Positions 1 to 7,461 of a DNA stretch of 22,796 nucleotides are shown one piece after another. This DNA is from SHZI01 sp964407855. GTDB lineage: Bacteria; Pseudomonadota; Gammaproteobacteria; Steroidobacterales; GCA-2729495. The number at the start of each line of letters is the position of its first letter. Positions within the stretch are counted from its first letter, which is position 1. The notes under the pieces are model-generated. The model was not told the origin of the DNA. It was given only the letters and a program-made list of their open reading frames with translations, and ran no database searches. The stretch is from contig CAYOXI010000042.1 of assembly GCA_964407855.1 (NCBI GenBank), positions 1 to 22,796 on the forward strand, written 5' to 3'. Position numbers and translations under genes: made by a program.

Positions 1-1014
1 TTCGCCGCCCACTTTGGCATCCGCCGTTTCTTCGACATGCAGGGCATCGGCCATGTACTGCTCGCGGAGCAGGGGCTGCTGGAACCCGGCATGTTTGCCT
101 GCGGCGGCGACTCCCACTCGAGCATGGGCGGCGCCTTCGGCTGTTTGATGGCAGGCTTCGGCGCCATCGAAATGACCGGCGTGGTGGTCACCGGTGAAAT
201 CTGGATGCAGGTGCCGGCGACCGTGCGGGTCGACTGGCAGGGCCGCTTCCCGCGCGGCGTGGTTGCCAAGGACATCATGCTGTACCTGTGCCGGACGCTG
301 GGCATGGAGAATGGCGGCCGGGTCATCGAGTACGGTGGTGAAACGGTACGGGCGATGTCCCTGTCCGAGCGCATGGTGCTGACCAACATGGCGGCCGAGC
401 TCGGCGCCGAGACCGGCATCGTGCCGGCGGACGAGACCACGCTCAAGGCGCTCCGGTCGGCCGGCCGAACGCCTGCGGCCGACGCGCTGGCCTGGCAGGG
501 CGACCGTGATGCCGCCCTGGCCGCTCATCACCAGTTCGACGCGGCTGCGCTCGTGCCGCAGGTGGCGGCGCCGCATTCGCCGGCCAATTCGGCCGGCGTC
601 GACGAACTGGAGCGGGTACCTGTCGATCAGGCCTATATCGGCGCCTGCGTCGGTGCCAAATCCAGTGACCTGAAGATGGTGGCCGAGATCCTCCGCGGGC
701 GGACGGTCGCCCGCGGGACGCGCCTGCTGGTGGCGCCGGCCTCGACGGCGGTCATGAGCGCGGCCGCGGCGGATGGCACGCTGGCGGCGATCACGGCAGC
801 CGGGGCCTATCTGCTGCCGACAGGCTGCGGGGCCTGCGCCGCACTCGGTGCCGGCGTGCTGGCGGAGGATGAGGTCTGCATCTCCTCCACCAACCGCAAC
901 TTTCGGGGGCGCATGGGGGCGAATTCGGCGCAGGTGTACCTGGCCTCGCCCTACACGGTGGCGGCCTCGGCGGTGGCGGGCCGGATTGCCGACCCCCGGG
1001 AATTCCTGTCATGA
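1..1014 (+). CDS. LeuC/aconitase-family hydratase large subunit (5' end missing)
   Basis: This is the [4Fe-4S] catalytic subunit of a two-subunit aconitase-family hydro-lyase. The reading frame is open from base 1, so the start lies outside the window; 337 codons are visible, against about 420 for a full LeuC. The fragment shows the GGDSHSSMGGAFG substrate-binding motif (visible residues 35-47). Its cluster cysteines are C216 in IGACVGAKSSDL and C276/C279 in TGCGACAALG. The STNRNFRGRMG motif near the C terminus is typical of the family. IGACVGAK replaces the usual IGSCTN, which places it in a divergent LeuC-like branch rather than housekeeping leucine biosynthesis. The stop overlaps the next start as ATGA, so the two subunits are translationally coupled. 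With the downstream lyase, a 2,3-dimethylmalate dehydratase-like role (DmdA type) is possible; the substrate is an inference. Family assignment is firm. Confidence 0.9.
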   Translation, partial: FAAHFGIRRFFDMQGIGHVLLAEQGLLEPGMFACGGDSHSSMGGAFGCLMAGFGAIEMTGVVVTGEIWMQVPATVRVDWQGRFPRGVVAKDIMLYLCRTLGMENGGRVIEYGGETVRAMSLSERMVLTNMAAELGAETGIVPADETTLKALRSAGRTPAADALAWQGDRDAALAAHHQFDAAALVPQVAAPHSPANSAGVDELERVPVDQAYIGACVGAKSSDLKMVAEILRGRTVARGTRLLVAPASTAVMSAAAADGTLAAITAAGAYLLPTGCGACAALGAGVLAEDEVCISSTNRNFRGRMGANSAQVYLASPYTVAASAVAGRIADPREFLS

Positions 1015-1511
1015 AACCCATCGAAGGACGGGCCTTCGTATTTGGCGACGATCTCAATACCGATGTCATGGCCCCGGGGCTGTACTTCAAGCTGCCGATG
1101 GCCGAGATGGCCCGGCATTGCCTGGAGGCGGTCGACCCGGCCTTTGCGGCTGACGTCCGGCCGGGTGACATCGTGGTTGCAGGCCGGAACCTCGGGGTGG
1201 GATCCGCACGGGAGCAGGCCGCGATGGCGCTGACCCATCTGGGCGTCGGCGCGGTGCTGGCCCTGTCCTACGGCCGCATCTTCTACCGCAATGCGCTGAA
1301 CTTCGGCCTGCCCGCGCTGGTACTGCCGGAAGGCGCCGTGATCAGGGCCGGCGACCGCCTGCGCGTGGAGCCGGTCGCTGGTCGCATCCACAACCTGCGC
1401 TCCGGGGATGCGTGGACGGTGCCCGGCGTTCCCGCCCATCTGATGGCCATGGTGGCGGCGGGCGGACTGATGCCATGGCTCCACCAGCGCCTCCGGCAGG
1501 AAGCCCGCTGA
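1011..1511 (+). CDS. LeuD-like hydratase small subunit
   Basis: This 166-residue protein is the swivel-domain subunit that closes over the active site of a LeuC-type dehydratase. Family marks are GRAFVFGDDLNTDVMAPG near the N terminus (residues 6-23), GSAREQAAMAL around residues 64-74, and SYGRIFYRNALNFGLP in the middle. The GSxREQ loop carries the substrate-contacting arginine in LeuD-type proteins. The length fits the short LeuD form of about 165 residues rather than the enteric form of about 200. Its ATG overlaps the stop of the large subunit by four bases (ATGA), and its TGA overlaps the ATG of the lyase gene by one base (TGATG). The three products are therefore probably made in fixed ratio. 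The substrate cannot be read from the sequence; 3-isopropylmalate, citraconate and dimethylmaleate are all conceivable. Confidence 0.88.
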   Translation: MKPIEGRAFVFGDDLNTDVMAPGLYFKLPMAEMARHCLEAVDPAFAADVRPGDIVVAGRNLGVGSAREQAAMALTHLGVGAVLALSYGRIFYRNALNFGLPALVLPEGAVIRAGDRLRVEPVAGRIHNLRSGDAWTVPGVPAHLMAMVAAGGLMPWLHQRLRQEAR

Positions 1512-2404
1512 TGTCCCACCTGGCGCGCCTGCGCGAACTGCTCGCCGGGCCGGCCTTCATCGCTCCGGGTTGTTATGACGCCTTCACGGCGCTGCTGGTG
1601 GAGCAGGCCGGGTTTCCCTGTGCCTATCTGAGCGGCGCCAGCGTCGCCTACACGCGACTCGGCCGCCCGGACATCGGGCTGACCACGCTCTCCGAACTGG
1701 CAGATACCGTCGGCAACATCCGCGACCGGGTGAACCTGCCGCTGATCGTGGACGGCGACACGGGCTTTGGCAACGCGCTCAACGTGCAGCGCACGGTGCG
1801 CCTGCTGGAGCGCAGGGGTGCCTCGGCGATCCAGCTGGAGGACCAGACCTTTCCCAAGCGCTGCGGTCACCTCGATGGCAAGACTCTGGTGCCGGTGCCG
1901 GAGATGGTCGGCAAGCTCCAGGCTGCCCGCGATGCGCGGCGGGACCCGCGGCTGGTGATCATTGCCCGCACCGATGCCGTGGCAGTCGAGGGTTTCGAGG
2001 CCGGCCTTGATCGCGCCCGGGCCTATGCGGAGGCGGGCGCCGATGTGCTCTTCATCGAGGCGCTGACCAGCCGCGAGCAGCTGGCCCGTGCGGGGCAGCA
2101 GCTGGGCAGCGGGATCCCGCTGCTGGCGAACATGGTGGAGGGCGGCCGCACACCGCTGCTGTCGATCACCGAACTGGGTGAACTCGGTTTTCGGCTGGCC
2201 ATTCATCCCGGCGCCATGGCCCGGGTGGTCGGCCATGCCGCGAGCGCCTACCTGGCCACCCTGGCGGCGGACGGGACCACCCGGGGCATGCTGGACCGGA
2301 TGTGGGATTTCCGCCGCCTTAACGAAGTCATTGGCACGGCTGACATGCTGCAAACTGGCAAGCGCTACGAGGATCAAGGATCAGATCAGGAGGGCCACTT
2401 GTAA
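1511..2404 (+). CDS. Isocitrate lyase/PEP mutase-family C-C lyase
   Basis: This 297-residue TIM-barrel lyase belongs to the family of 2-methylisocitrate lyase (PrpB), 2,3-dimethylmalate lyase and oxaloacetate decarboxylase. It shows the metal-binding loop DGDTGFGNA (residues 81-89), LEDQ at 109-112, and KRCGH (116-120) with the active-site cysteine C118. That cysteine marks a lyase rather than a phosphonopyruvate mutase. IARTDAVAVEGFEAGLDRA follows, where the family normally has ARTDA. The ATG at 1511 is chosen because it overlaps the preceding TGA; the frame is open further upstream, but that stretch lies inside the LeuD-like gene and looks like its shadow. The aconitase-like hydratase plus this lyase recalls the dmdAB/dml module of nicotinate fermentation, in which dimethylmalate is split to propionate and pyruvate. 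The pathway assignment is an inference. Confidence 0.9.
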   Translation: MSHLARLRELLAGPAFIAPGCYDAFTALLVEQAGFPCAYLSGASVAYTRLGRPDIGLTTLSELADTVGNIRDRVNLPLIVDGDTGFGNALNVQRTVRLLERRGASAIQLEDQTFPKRCGHLDGKTLVPVPEMVGKLQAARDARRDPRLVIIARTDAVAVEGFEAGLDRARAYAEAGADVLFIEALTSREQLARAGQQLGSGIPLLANMVEGGRTPLLSITELGELGFRLAIHPGAMARVVGHAASAYLATLAADGTTRGMLDRMWDFRRLNEVIGTADMLQTGKRYEDQGSDQEGHL

Positions 2405-2415
2405 CTCTTTGTAAC
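2400..2415 (+). promoter_or_regulatory. Candidate OmpR-type direct repeat upstream of the lysozyme inhibitor gene
   Basis: TGTAAC occurs twice with a 4-base spacer (2400-2405 and 2410-2415), a repeat period of one helical turn. On the other strand this reads GTTACA-N4-GTTACA, which matches the known enterobacterial OmpR consensus core. It overlaps the stop codon of the lyase gene and lies 82 bases before the start of the lysozyme inhibitor. No convincing -10 box was found downstream, so the function is only suggested. Confidence 0.35.
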
Positions 2416-2497
2416 GGGGCTCCGGGGAGACATCCGATCGGCCCGCAGGCCCGAAATCCACTCCACAGACGCTTTTCATCTTGCCAAGGAGTGGATC

Positions 2498-2854
2498 ATG
2501 CGTATCTCTGGAATTCTCAGTGCTGCCGTTGCCGCCGTCCTGTTCGCTGCCGCACCGGCCCAGGCCCAGGCCGCTTCGGAGTGGCAGAAGGTGGCCTACA
2601 GCTGCGACTCCGGTGAAGCCCTCACGGTCGCCTTTCGGGAAACCGGCTCTGCTGTCCAGCTGACCGCCCCGAACGGCAAGACCGTCAAACTGAATTCGCG
2701 CCCGGCGAAGGCTGGCTTCCGCTTCGGTGATTCCCGTCACGAGCTGCGGGGCGAGGGTGAAGTCGTGACGCTGCGCATCGACAACAAGACCCCGCTTCGC
2801 TGCGCCAGCCAGGACCCGGCAGCCACCGAACTCGCGGTCCAGGCAACCCGCTAA
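2498..2854 (+). CDS. MliC/PliC-family periplasmic C-type lysozyme inhibitor
   Basis: This 118-residue exported protein belongs to the MliC/PliC family, which binds host C-type lysozyme in its active-site cleft. Residues 1-25 form a signal peptide with an Ala-rich core and an AQA cleavage site. No lipobox cysteine follows, so the protein is expected to be soluble and periplasmic (PliC-like) rather than a lipoprotein. The mature part shows YSCDSG (C36), a GKTVKLNSRPAKAGFRF strand pair and LRCAS (C102). The two cysteines are placed for the disulfide usual in this fold. AAGGAG (2486-2491) sits six bases before the ATG and fixes the start. The gene is a single unit ended by a strong terminator. 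It is preceded by an OmpR-like repeat, which would fit envelope-stress control. Confidence 0.82.
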   Translation: MRISGILSAAVAAVLFAAAPAQAQAASEWQKVAYSCDSGEALTVAFRETGSAVQLTAPNGKTVKLNSRPAKAGFRFGDSRHELRGEGEVVTLRIDNKTPLRCASQDPAATELAVQATR

Positions 2855-2902
2855 CCAGTCCCCAAAACGCCCGGCGTCGCCCCCCCGGCGCCGGGTTTCC
2901 CA

Positions 2903-2946
2903 GGCGCGATGGTTCCCCCCCGAGCCATCGCGCCTTTCTTTTTCTT
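2903..2946 (+). terminator. Rho-independent terminator after the lysozyme inhibitor gene
   Basis: A perfect 10-bp stem (GGCGCGATGG at 2903-2912 pairs with CCATCGCGCC at 2925-2934) has a 12-base loop and is followed by TTTCTTTTTCTT. A second hairpin (CCCGGCG 2870-2876 with CGCCGGG 2889-2895) sits just before it and may add to termination. Together they insulate the cyclic-di-GMP gene downstream. Confidence 0.85.
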
Positions 2947-2965
2947 GGGGGAACATCGGCTTAAG

Positions 2966-2993
2966 TTGTAATCCGAAAAAAGCCTGTCAGAAT
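2966..2993 (+). promoter_or_regulatory. Candidate sigma-70 promoter for the GGDEF-EAL gene
   Basis: TTGTAA (2966-2971) and CAGAAT (2988-2993) are separated by 16 bases; each matches four of six consensus positions. They lie directly after the terminator of the previous gene. Transcription would begin near base 3000, which favours translation from the ATG at 3027 over the in-frame GTG at 3003. Confidence 0.3.
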
Positions 2994-3026
2994 GCCTCGC
3001 AGGTGGTTGAGGGGGTGCCTGACAGG

Positions 3027-5678
3027 ATGGATCACCGCCTGACCCTGACCGGGTTACAGGATGCGGTGGGTTCGCGCACAGTCGGTGGACTGGACGTGGT
3101 CTATACCAAACTGGCCGTAGACCTCCAGAACCTCACTGAATCGACGGCCGACCCCACAATTGCCAGTGCGCTGGAAACCCTGCGGGAATCCACCGCCTGC
3201 GACGCTGCCGCACTGCTGCTGCTGGACGAGGCCGGTGCCACGATCGGACGGGTGGTCAGTGACCGCAGCGCCTTTGCCCTCTGCAATCCTGACGTACTCA
3301 CCGGTCTTGGCCTGGCCGATCTGCCCTGGCTGGCCCGGCCGCCCGGCCATCTGCGCCTCCAGGGCATCGGCAATACCGCCTTATCCCAGCCGGGCCAGGC
3401 AGTGGATGCTGCCCGGCTGGCGGCACTCGGTTGCGGTGCTGCGCTGCTCATCAGCTTCGAGATCGACGGCCGGCGGGCAGGCTATCTCGGCTTCTTCTTC
3501 GGTCAGCCCCAGCCCTCGTGGAGCGTCGAGCACACCCTCCTGCTCAAGCTGATCGGATCGAGCCTGTGCTCGGGTCTTGAGCGGCTCCGGACGCTGCGCA
3601 GCCTGGGCGAGATCCGCGAGCGGGACGGCCTTGTCGAACGGATCGCCAGCGACGGGATCTGGGATTTCGACGTGATGAACAACCGTGTGGAATATTCCAC
3701 GCGCTGGAAGGCCATGCTCGGCTATGCCGATGAGGACCTGGCGCGTTCGGCGCCGGACTGGCGACGGATCGTGCACATGGACGACTACCCGCTGCTGCAG
3801 GTGGCGCTGCGGGCGCATCTGGAGGGCCGCACGGAAATCTTCGAGAGCACCCACCGGATGCGACGCCGTGATGGCGACTGGCGCTGGGTGACGTCCCGTG
3901 CCAAGGCGGTCTACGACGACCATGGGCGACTGAAGCGCCTGCTGGGTGTGGAAACCGACATCACCGAGCAGAAAGTCTACGAGGAGGCGCTGTTCCGCGA
4001 GAAGGAAAGCGCGCAGATCACGCTCCAGTCCATCGGCGACGGCGTGGTCACGACGGACCACCTGGGCAACGTGGAGTACGTCAATCCGGTTGCCGAGGAA
4101 CTGACCGGCTGGAAGCTGGACGCCGCCGGCGGTCGCCACGTGGACGAAATCTTCCGGGGTTTCCATGAGGAGACCTGCGAACCACTCGAGAACCCGGTGA
4201 TGAGCTCCATCAAGCGGAACCGCTCGGTGAAATCGGTGCGGCCCTCGCTGCTGATCCGGCGGGATGGCAACGAACTCTACGTCGAGAGCTGCGCCTCCCC
4301 GATCCGTAATGACCGGGGTGACGTCACCGGGTGCGTGCTGGTGTTCCACGATGTCAGCGAATCCCGGGAACTCAATCGCCGCCTGTCGTACCACGCGAGC
4401 CACGACCTGCTCACCGGCCTCGTCAACCGCCGCGAGTTTGAGAGCCGTCTGGAGCGTTGCCTGAAAAGCGCCAAGGCCCGGGAGACGGCTTACGCGCTGC
4501 TTTATCTCGACCTGGACCAGTTCAAGATCATCAACGACTCCTGCGGGCACGGGGCGGGCGACACGCTGCTGACGCAGCTTGGCGCGCTCCTCAAGGCCAA
4601 GATCCGCTGGCGGGATACGCTGGCCCGGCTCGGGGGGGATGAGTTTGGGCTGCTGCTGGAGGCGTGCAGCACGGAGGAGGCCGTGCGTACGGCCGAGATC
4701 CTGCGGGATGCGATCCGCGAGTACCGCTTTGCCTGGGACGAGCGCGCCTTCCGGCTCAGCGTGAGCATCGGCGTGGTGCCCATCACCGGTGACAGCGAGA
4801 GCGTGGCGACACTGATCACCGCGGGCGACAGCGCGTGCCAGGCGGCCAAGGAGGCGGGGCGCAACCGCATCCATACCTACAAGCAGAACGACATTGACCT
4901 GATGCGTCGCCGCCGGGAAATGCAGTGGGCAGCCCGGATCAACAATGCTCTTGAGGAGGATCGCTTCGAGCTTTACCGGATGACCATCCAGCCCCTGCAG
5001 ATGGAAGAGAGCGGCTCGCACTACGAGCTCCTGCTCCGGATGCGGGACGAGGCGGGGGCGCTGGTCTCGCCGGATCTCTTCATCGCGGCGGCCGAGCGCT
5101 ACGGGCTGATCTCGAGCATCGACCGGTGGGTCGTCGAACATGCATTTCGCTGGCTGGTTTCCGAGGCCGACGAGCGCGAACGCCTCGCGCTGTGCTCCAT
5201 CAACCTGTCCGGCGCGAGCCTGGCCGACAATGAATTCCTGCCTTTCGTCATCCGCCAGTTCCAGCGCAGCGGCCTGGATGCGACGAAGATCTGCTTCGAG
5301 ATTACCGAGACAGCAGCGATCGCGAGCTTCGCCCAGGCGAGCCGCTTCATCAATGCGCTCAAGGAACTTGGCTGCAAGTTTGCCCTCGACGACTTCGGCA
5401 CCGGCCTGTCGTCGTTCGGCTACCTGAAGCATTTTCCGGTTGACTACCTGAAGATCGATGGCAGCTTCGTCAAGGAGATCCTCCACGACCCCATCGACCG
5501 GGAGATGGTCCGGTCCATCAACGAGATCGGGCACCTGACGGGCAAGAAGGTGATCGCCGAGTGGGCGGAAAACGAGGAGATCATCACGATGCTCCGGGGT
5601 ATGGGCATTGACTACGCCCAGGGCTATGGCGTCTCTGAGCCCCGGCGCATCGTCATGGCCGCCGCGGTGAATTCCTGA
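3027..5678 (+). CDS. GAF-PAS-PAS-GGDEF-EAL cyclic-di-GMP turnover protein
   Basis: This 883-residue cytoplasmic protein can make and break cyclic-di-GMP. Domains in order are a GAF-like sensor (about 35-190), PAS 1 (about 205-318, ending in ETDITEQ), PAS 2 (about 330-450), a GGDEF diguanylate cyclase (about 455-620) and an EAL phosphodiesterase (about 630-880). The GGDEF motif is intact (536-540), with an RWRD inhibitory I-site (527-530) five residues before it. In the EAL domain the signature reads ELL (667-669). The metal and catalytic set appears complete: E667, N726, E758, D788/D789, K809, E845 and Q865. Both activities may therefore be functional. No membrane segments are seen. The ATG at 3027 is preferred; GTG at 3003 or 3015 would add a few residues. 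The symporter gene starts 12 bases after its stop. Confidence 0.93.
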   Translation: MDHRLTLTGLQDAVGSRTVGGLDVVYTKLAVDLQNLTESTADPTIASALETLRESTACDAAALLLLDEAGATIGRVVSDRSAFALCNPDVLTGLGLADLPWLARPPGHLRLQGIGNTALSQPGQAVDAARLAALGCGAALLISFEIDGRRAGYLGFFFGQPQPSWSVEHTLLLKLIGSSLCSGLERLRTLRSLGEIRERDGLVERIASDGIWDFDVMNNRVEYSTRWKAMLGYADEDLARSAPDWRRIVHMDDYPLLQVALRAHLEGRTEIFESTHRMRRRDGDWRWVTSRAKAVYDDHGRLKRLLGVETDITEQKVYEEALFREKESAQITLQSIGDGVVTTDHLGNVEYVNPVAEELTGWKLDAAGGRHVDEIFRGFHEETCEPLENPVMSSIKRNRSVKSVRPSLLIRRDGNELYVESCASPIRNDRGDVTGCVLVFHDVSESRELNRRLSYHASHDLLTGLVNRREFESRLERCLKSAKARETAYALLYLDLDQFKIINDSCGHGAGDTLLTQLGALLKAKIRWRDTLARLGGDEFGLLLEACSTEEAVRTAEILRDAIREYRFAWDERAFRLSVSIGVVPITGDSESVATLITAGDSACQAAKEAGRNRIHTYKQNDIDLMRRRREMQWAARINNALEEDRFELYRMTIQPLQMEESGSHYELLLRMRDEAGALVSPDLFIAAAERYGLISSIDRWVVEHAFRWLVSEADERERLALCSINLSGASLADNEFLPFVIRQFQRSGLDATKICFEITETAAIASFAQASRFINALKELGCKFALDDFGTGLSSFGYLKHFPVDYLKIDGSFVKEILHDPIDREMVRSINEIGHLTGKKVIAEWAENEEIITMLRGMGIDYAQGYGVSEPRRIVMAAAVNS

Positions 5679-5690
5679 GCTGCCCCGGGG

Positions 5691-7124
5691 ATGACTGACC
5701 TGCTCGGCTGGTTGAGCCGGATCTCGGATTTCATCTGGGCCGGCGTCTGGGGCGATGTCCGGATCCTGCCAGTCGGCATCACCATCATTGTCCTGCTCGG
5801 TACGGGCCTCTGGTTCATGCTGGCGCTCCGCCTGCGGCCGCTGCGGCGGTTGATTCCGGCCTTTGGTGAGGTCTGGCGTGGCCGCAAGGCCAGCGGGGAG
5901 GGCGAGATCTCGCCGTGGCAGGCCCTGTCCACCGCCCTGTCGGGCCAGGTGGGGACCGGCAATCTGGCAGGTGTCGCCACTGCCATCACGCTGGGCGGAC
6001 CCGGTGCCGTGTTCTGGATGTGGGTCACCGCGATCCTGGGCATGGCAGCTGCCTTTGCTGAAAGCTCGCTGGCGGTGCGCTACCGGGAGAAGCATCCGGA
6101 CGGGCACTTCCACGGCGGGCCGATGTACTACATCCGCAACGGCCTCGGCCCCTCCTGGGGCTGGCTGGCCGTGCTCTTCTGCCTCGGCACCTGTGCGTCG
6201 GGCTTCATCACCGGCAACATGGTCCAGGCCAACTCGGTCACCCAGTCCGTCGTCGAAACCGGCCGCAGCCTCGGCGTCGCCGTTCCCGGCTGGTCCATCG
6301 GGCTCGCCATCGCAGCACTCACTTTTGCGGTGATCATCGGCGGAATCCGGTCCATCGGCGCCTTTGCCGGCCGGATTGTGCCGGCCATGGCGCTGTTCTA
6401 CGTGGTGGCGGCACTGGTCGTGCTCATCCTCAATGCAGAGCACGTGGGAGACGCCCTGGCGCTGATCTTCAGATCTGCCTTCGGGCTGGAACAGGCCGCC
6501 GGCGGCGTGGCCGGCTACGGGGTGCTCGCCGCGGTACGCGCCGGTGTTGCCCGGGGCCTGTTCTCCAACGAGGCCGGCCAGGGCTCTGCGCCGATCGCGC
6601 ATGCCGCGGCGCAGACCAACAGCCCCGTGCGTCAGGGCGAGATTGCGATGATTGGCGTGTTCATCGATACGATCGTGATCTGCACGATGACGGCCCTCGT
6701 GATTTTGGTCGTGGAGGGAAGTTTTGCCTCTGCTCGTGGCACCACCACCGTGGCCCATGCCTGGCAGTCCACCGACCTGCAGGCGTCGGCTATCACCACC
6801 GCGGCTTTTGCCCAGGGGATCCCAGGTGGGCAGTGGATCGTGCTGATTGCCCAGTTCATTTTTGCCTTCACCACCATCCTCGGCTGGTCCTACTATGGCG
6901 AGCAGGCTGTGGGGTACCTGTTCGGTGACCGGGCGGCGGTACCCTTCCGCTATCTGTGGGTGGTCGTGGTCTTTTTTGGCGCCCAGGTGGCCGATGTGCA
7001 GGGCCTCTGGCTGCTGGCGGACCTCGGCAACGCCGTGATGCTCTTCCCGAATGTTGTCGCGATCGTCGCGCTGACCGGGGTGGTACTCGTGATGGCCAGG
7101 GACGCGGACCGGAGGACACCGTGA
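5691..7124 (+). CDS. AGCS-family sodium/amino-acid (alanine/glycine) symporter
   Basis: This 477-residue inner-membrane carrier imports small neutral amino acids with Na+ (AgcS/DagA/AlsT family). Its length and many hydrophobic segments fit the family. The signature region lies at residues 84-111: GQVGTGNLAGVATAI is followed by GGPGAVFWMW. Next come AESSLAVRYRE (123-133) and GGPMYYIRNGLG (142-153). NEAGQGSAPIAHAAAQT, typical of the second half of the family, appears past the middle. The start at 5691 follows a short GGGG run and lies 12 bases after the cyclic-di-GMP gene, so co-transcription is possible. The stop overlaps the start of the next gene as GTGA. The exact substrate (alanine, glycine or glutamine) cannot be read from sequence. 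Confidence 0.93.
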   Translation: MTDLLGWLSRISDFIWAGVWGDVRILPVGITIIVLLGTGLWFMLALRLRPLRRLIPAFGEVWRGRKASGEGEISPWQALSTALSGQVGTGNLAGVATAITLGGPGAVFWMWVTAILGMAAAFAESSLAVRYREKHPDGHFHGGPMYYIRNGLGPSWGWLAVLFCLGTCASGFITGNMVQANSVTQSVVETGRSLGVAVPGWSIGLAIAALTFAVIIGGIRSIGAFAGRIVPAMALFYVVAALVVLILNAEHVGDALALIFRSAFGLEQAAGGVAGYGVLAAVRAGVARGLFSNEAGQGSAPIAHAAAQTNSPVRQGEIAMIGVFIDTIVICTMTALVILVVEGSFASARGTTTVAHAWQSTDLQASAITTAAFAQGIPGGQWIVLIAQFIFAFTTILGWSYYGEQAVGYLFGDRAAVPFRYLWVVVVFFGAQVADVQGLWLLADLGNAVMLFPNVVAIVALTGVVLVMARDADRRTP

Positions 7125-7429
7125 AGACGGCTGAATACCAGAGCTTCGAGGCCTTCTATCCGGACTACCTGCACGCGCACCGCAACCGTGCCAACCGGCG
7201 GCTGCACTTCCTCGGCACGACGCTGGTGATCCTGCTCCTGCCGACGCTGCTGCTCGCCCAGGCATGGACCTGGCTCTGGCTGCTGCCGGTGGCCGGCTAC
7301 GGGCCTGCGTGGCTCGGGCACTTCCTGTTCGAAAAGAATCGTCCCGCGACCTTCAGCCATCCCTGGCTGAGCCTCCGCGGCGACTTCCGGATGTACGCGG
7401 ACCTGTGGCGCGGGCGGCTGCCCTTCTAG
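7121..7429 (+). CDS. DUF962 (Mpo1-like) membrane protein
   Basis: This 102-residue protein belongs to the DUF962 family. The yeast member Mpo1 is an Fe2+-dependent dioxygenase of 2-hydroxy fatty acids; bacterial members are mostly uncharacterised. Family residues are visible as LHAHRNRANRRLHFLG (His18, His20, Asn22, Asn25, His29), a hydrophobic pair of segments (about 31-60), and GHFLFEKNRPATF with His67 and the ExNxP element. SLRGDFRMYADLWRGRL closes the protein. The start is a GTG preceded by GGAGG (7111-7115, spacing five), and it overlaps the symporter stop by four bases. That coupling fixes the start and implies shared expression. The function here is unknown. Confidence 0.85.
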   Translation: MKTAEYQSFEAFYPDYLHAHRNRANRRLHFLGTTLVILLLPTLLLAQAWTWLWLLPVAGYGPAWLGHFLFEKNRPATFSHPWLSLRGDFRMYADLWRGRLPF

Positions 7430-7461
7430 TCCAGCGGGTAGTCCAGCGGGCTAGTCCAGCG
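7427..7461 (+). repeat. 12-bp tandem repeat spanning two convergent stop codons
   Basis: TAGTCCAGCGGG occurs at 7427-7438 and 7439-7450. A third, shorter copy (TAGTCCAGCG) is at 7452-7461. The first copy supplies the stop of the DUF962 gene. The third contains the palindrome CTAG (7451-7454), which supplies the stop of the opposing DTW gene. No terminator hairpin is seen between the two convergent genes. Confidence 0.75.

Noticed and set aside
103..141. Apparent loss of an Fe-S cysteine in GGDSHSSMGGAFG of the LeuC-like subunit
   Set aside because: In aconitases the three cluster cysteines lie in the IGSCTN-type and GCxxC-type motifs, and these are present here (IGACVG and GCGAC).
1412..1510. 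N-terminal extension of the lyase into the LeuD-like gene
   Set aside because: The 33 extra codons are Gly/Pro/Arg-rich shadow of the LeuD-like C terminus, and the TGATG junction at 1509-1513 gives a natural start.
3381..7265. Very long open frame (1294 codons) on the minus strand
   Set aside because: It lies opposite the GGDEF-EAL, symporter and DUF962 genes, which all have clear family motifs. Its composition is Arg/His/Gln/Gly-rich, as expected for antisense of GC-rich coding DNA, and no domain is recognisable.
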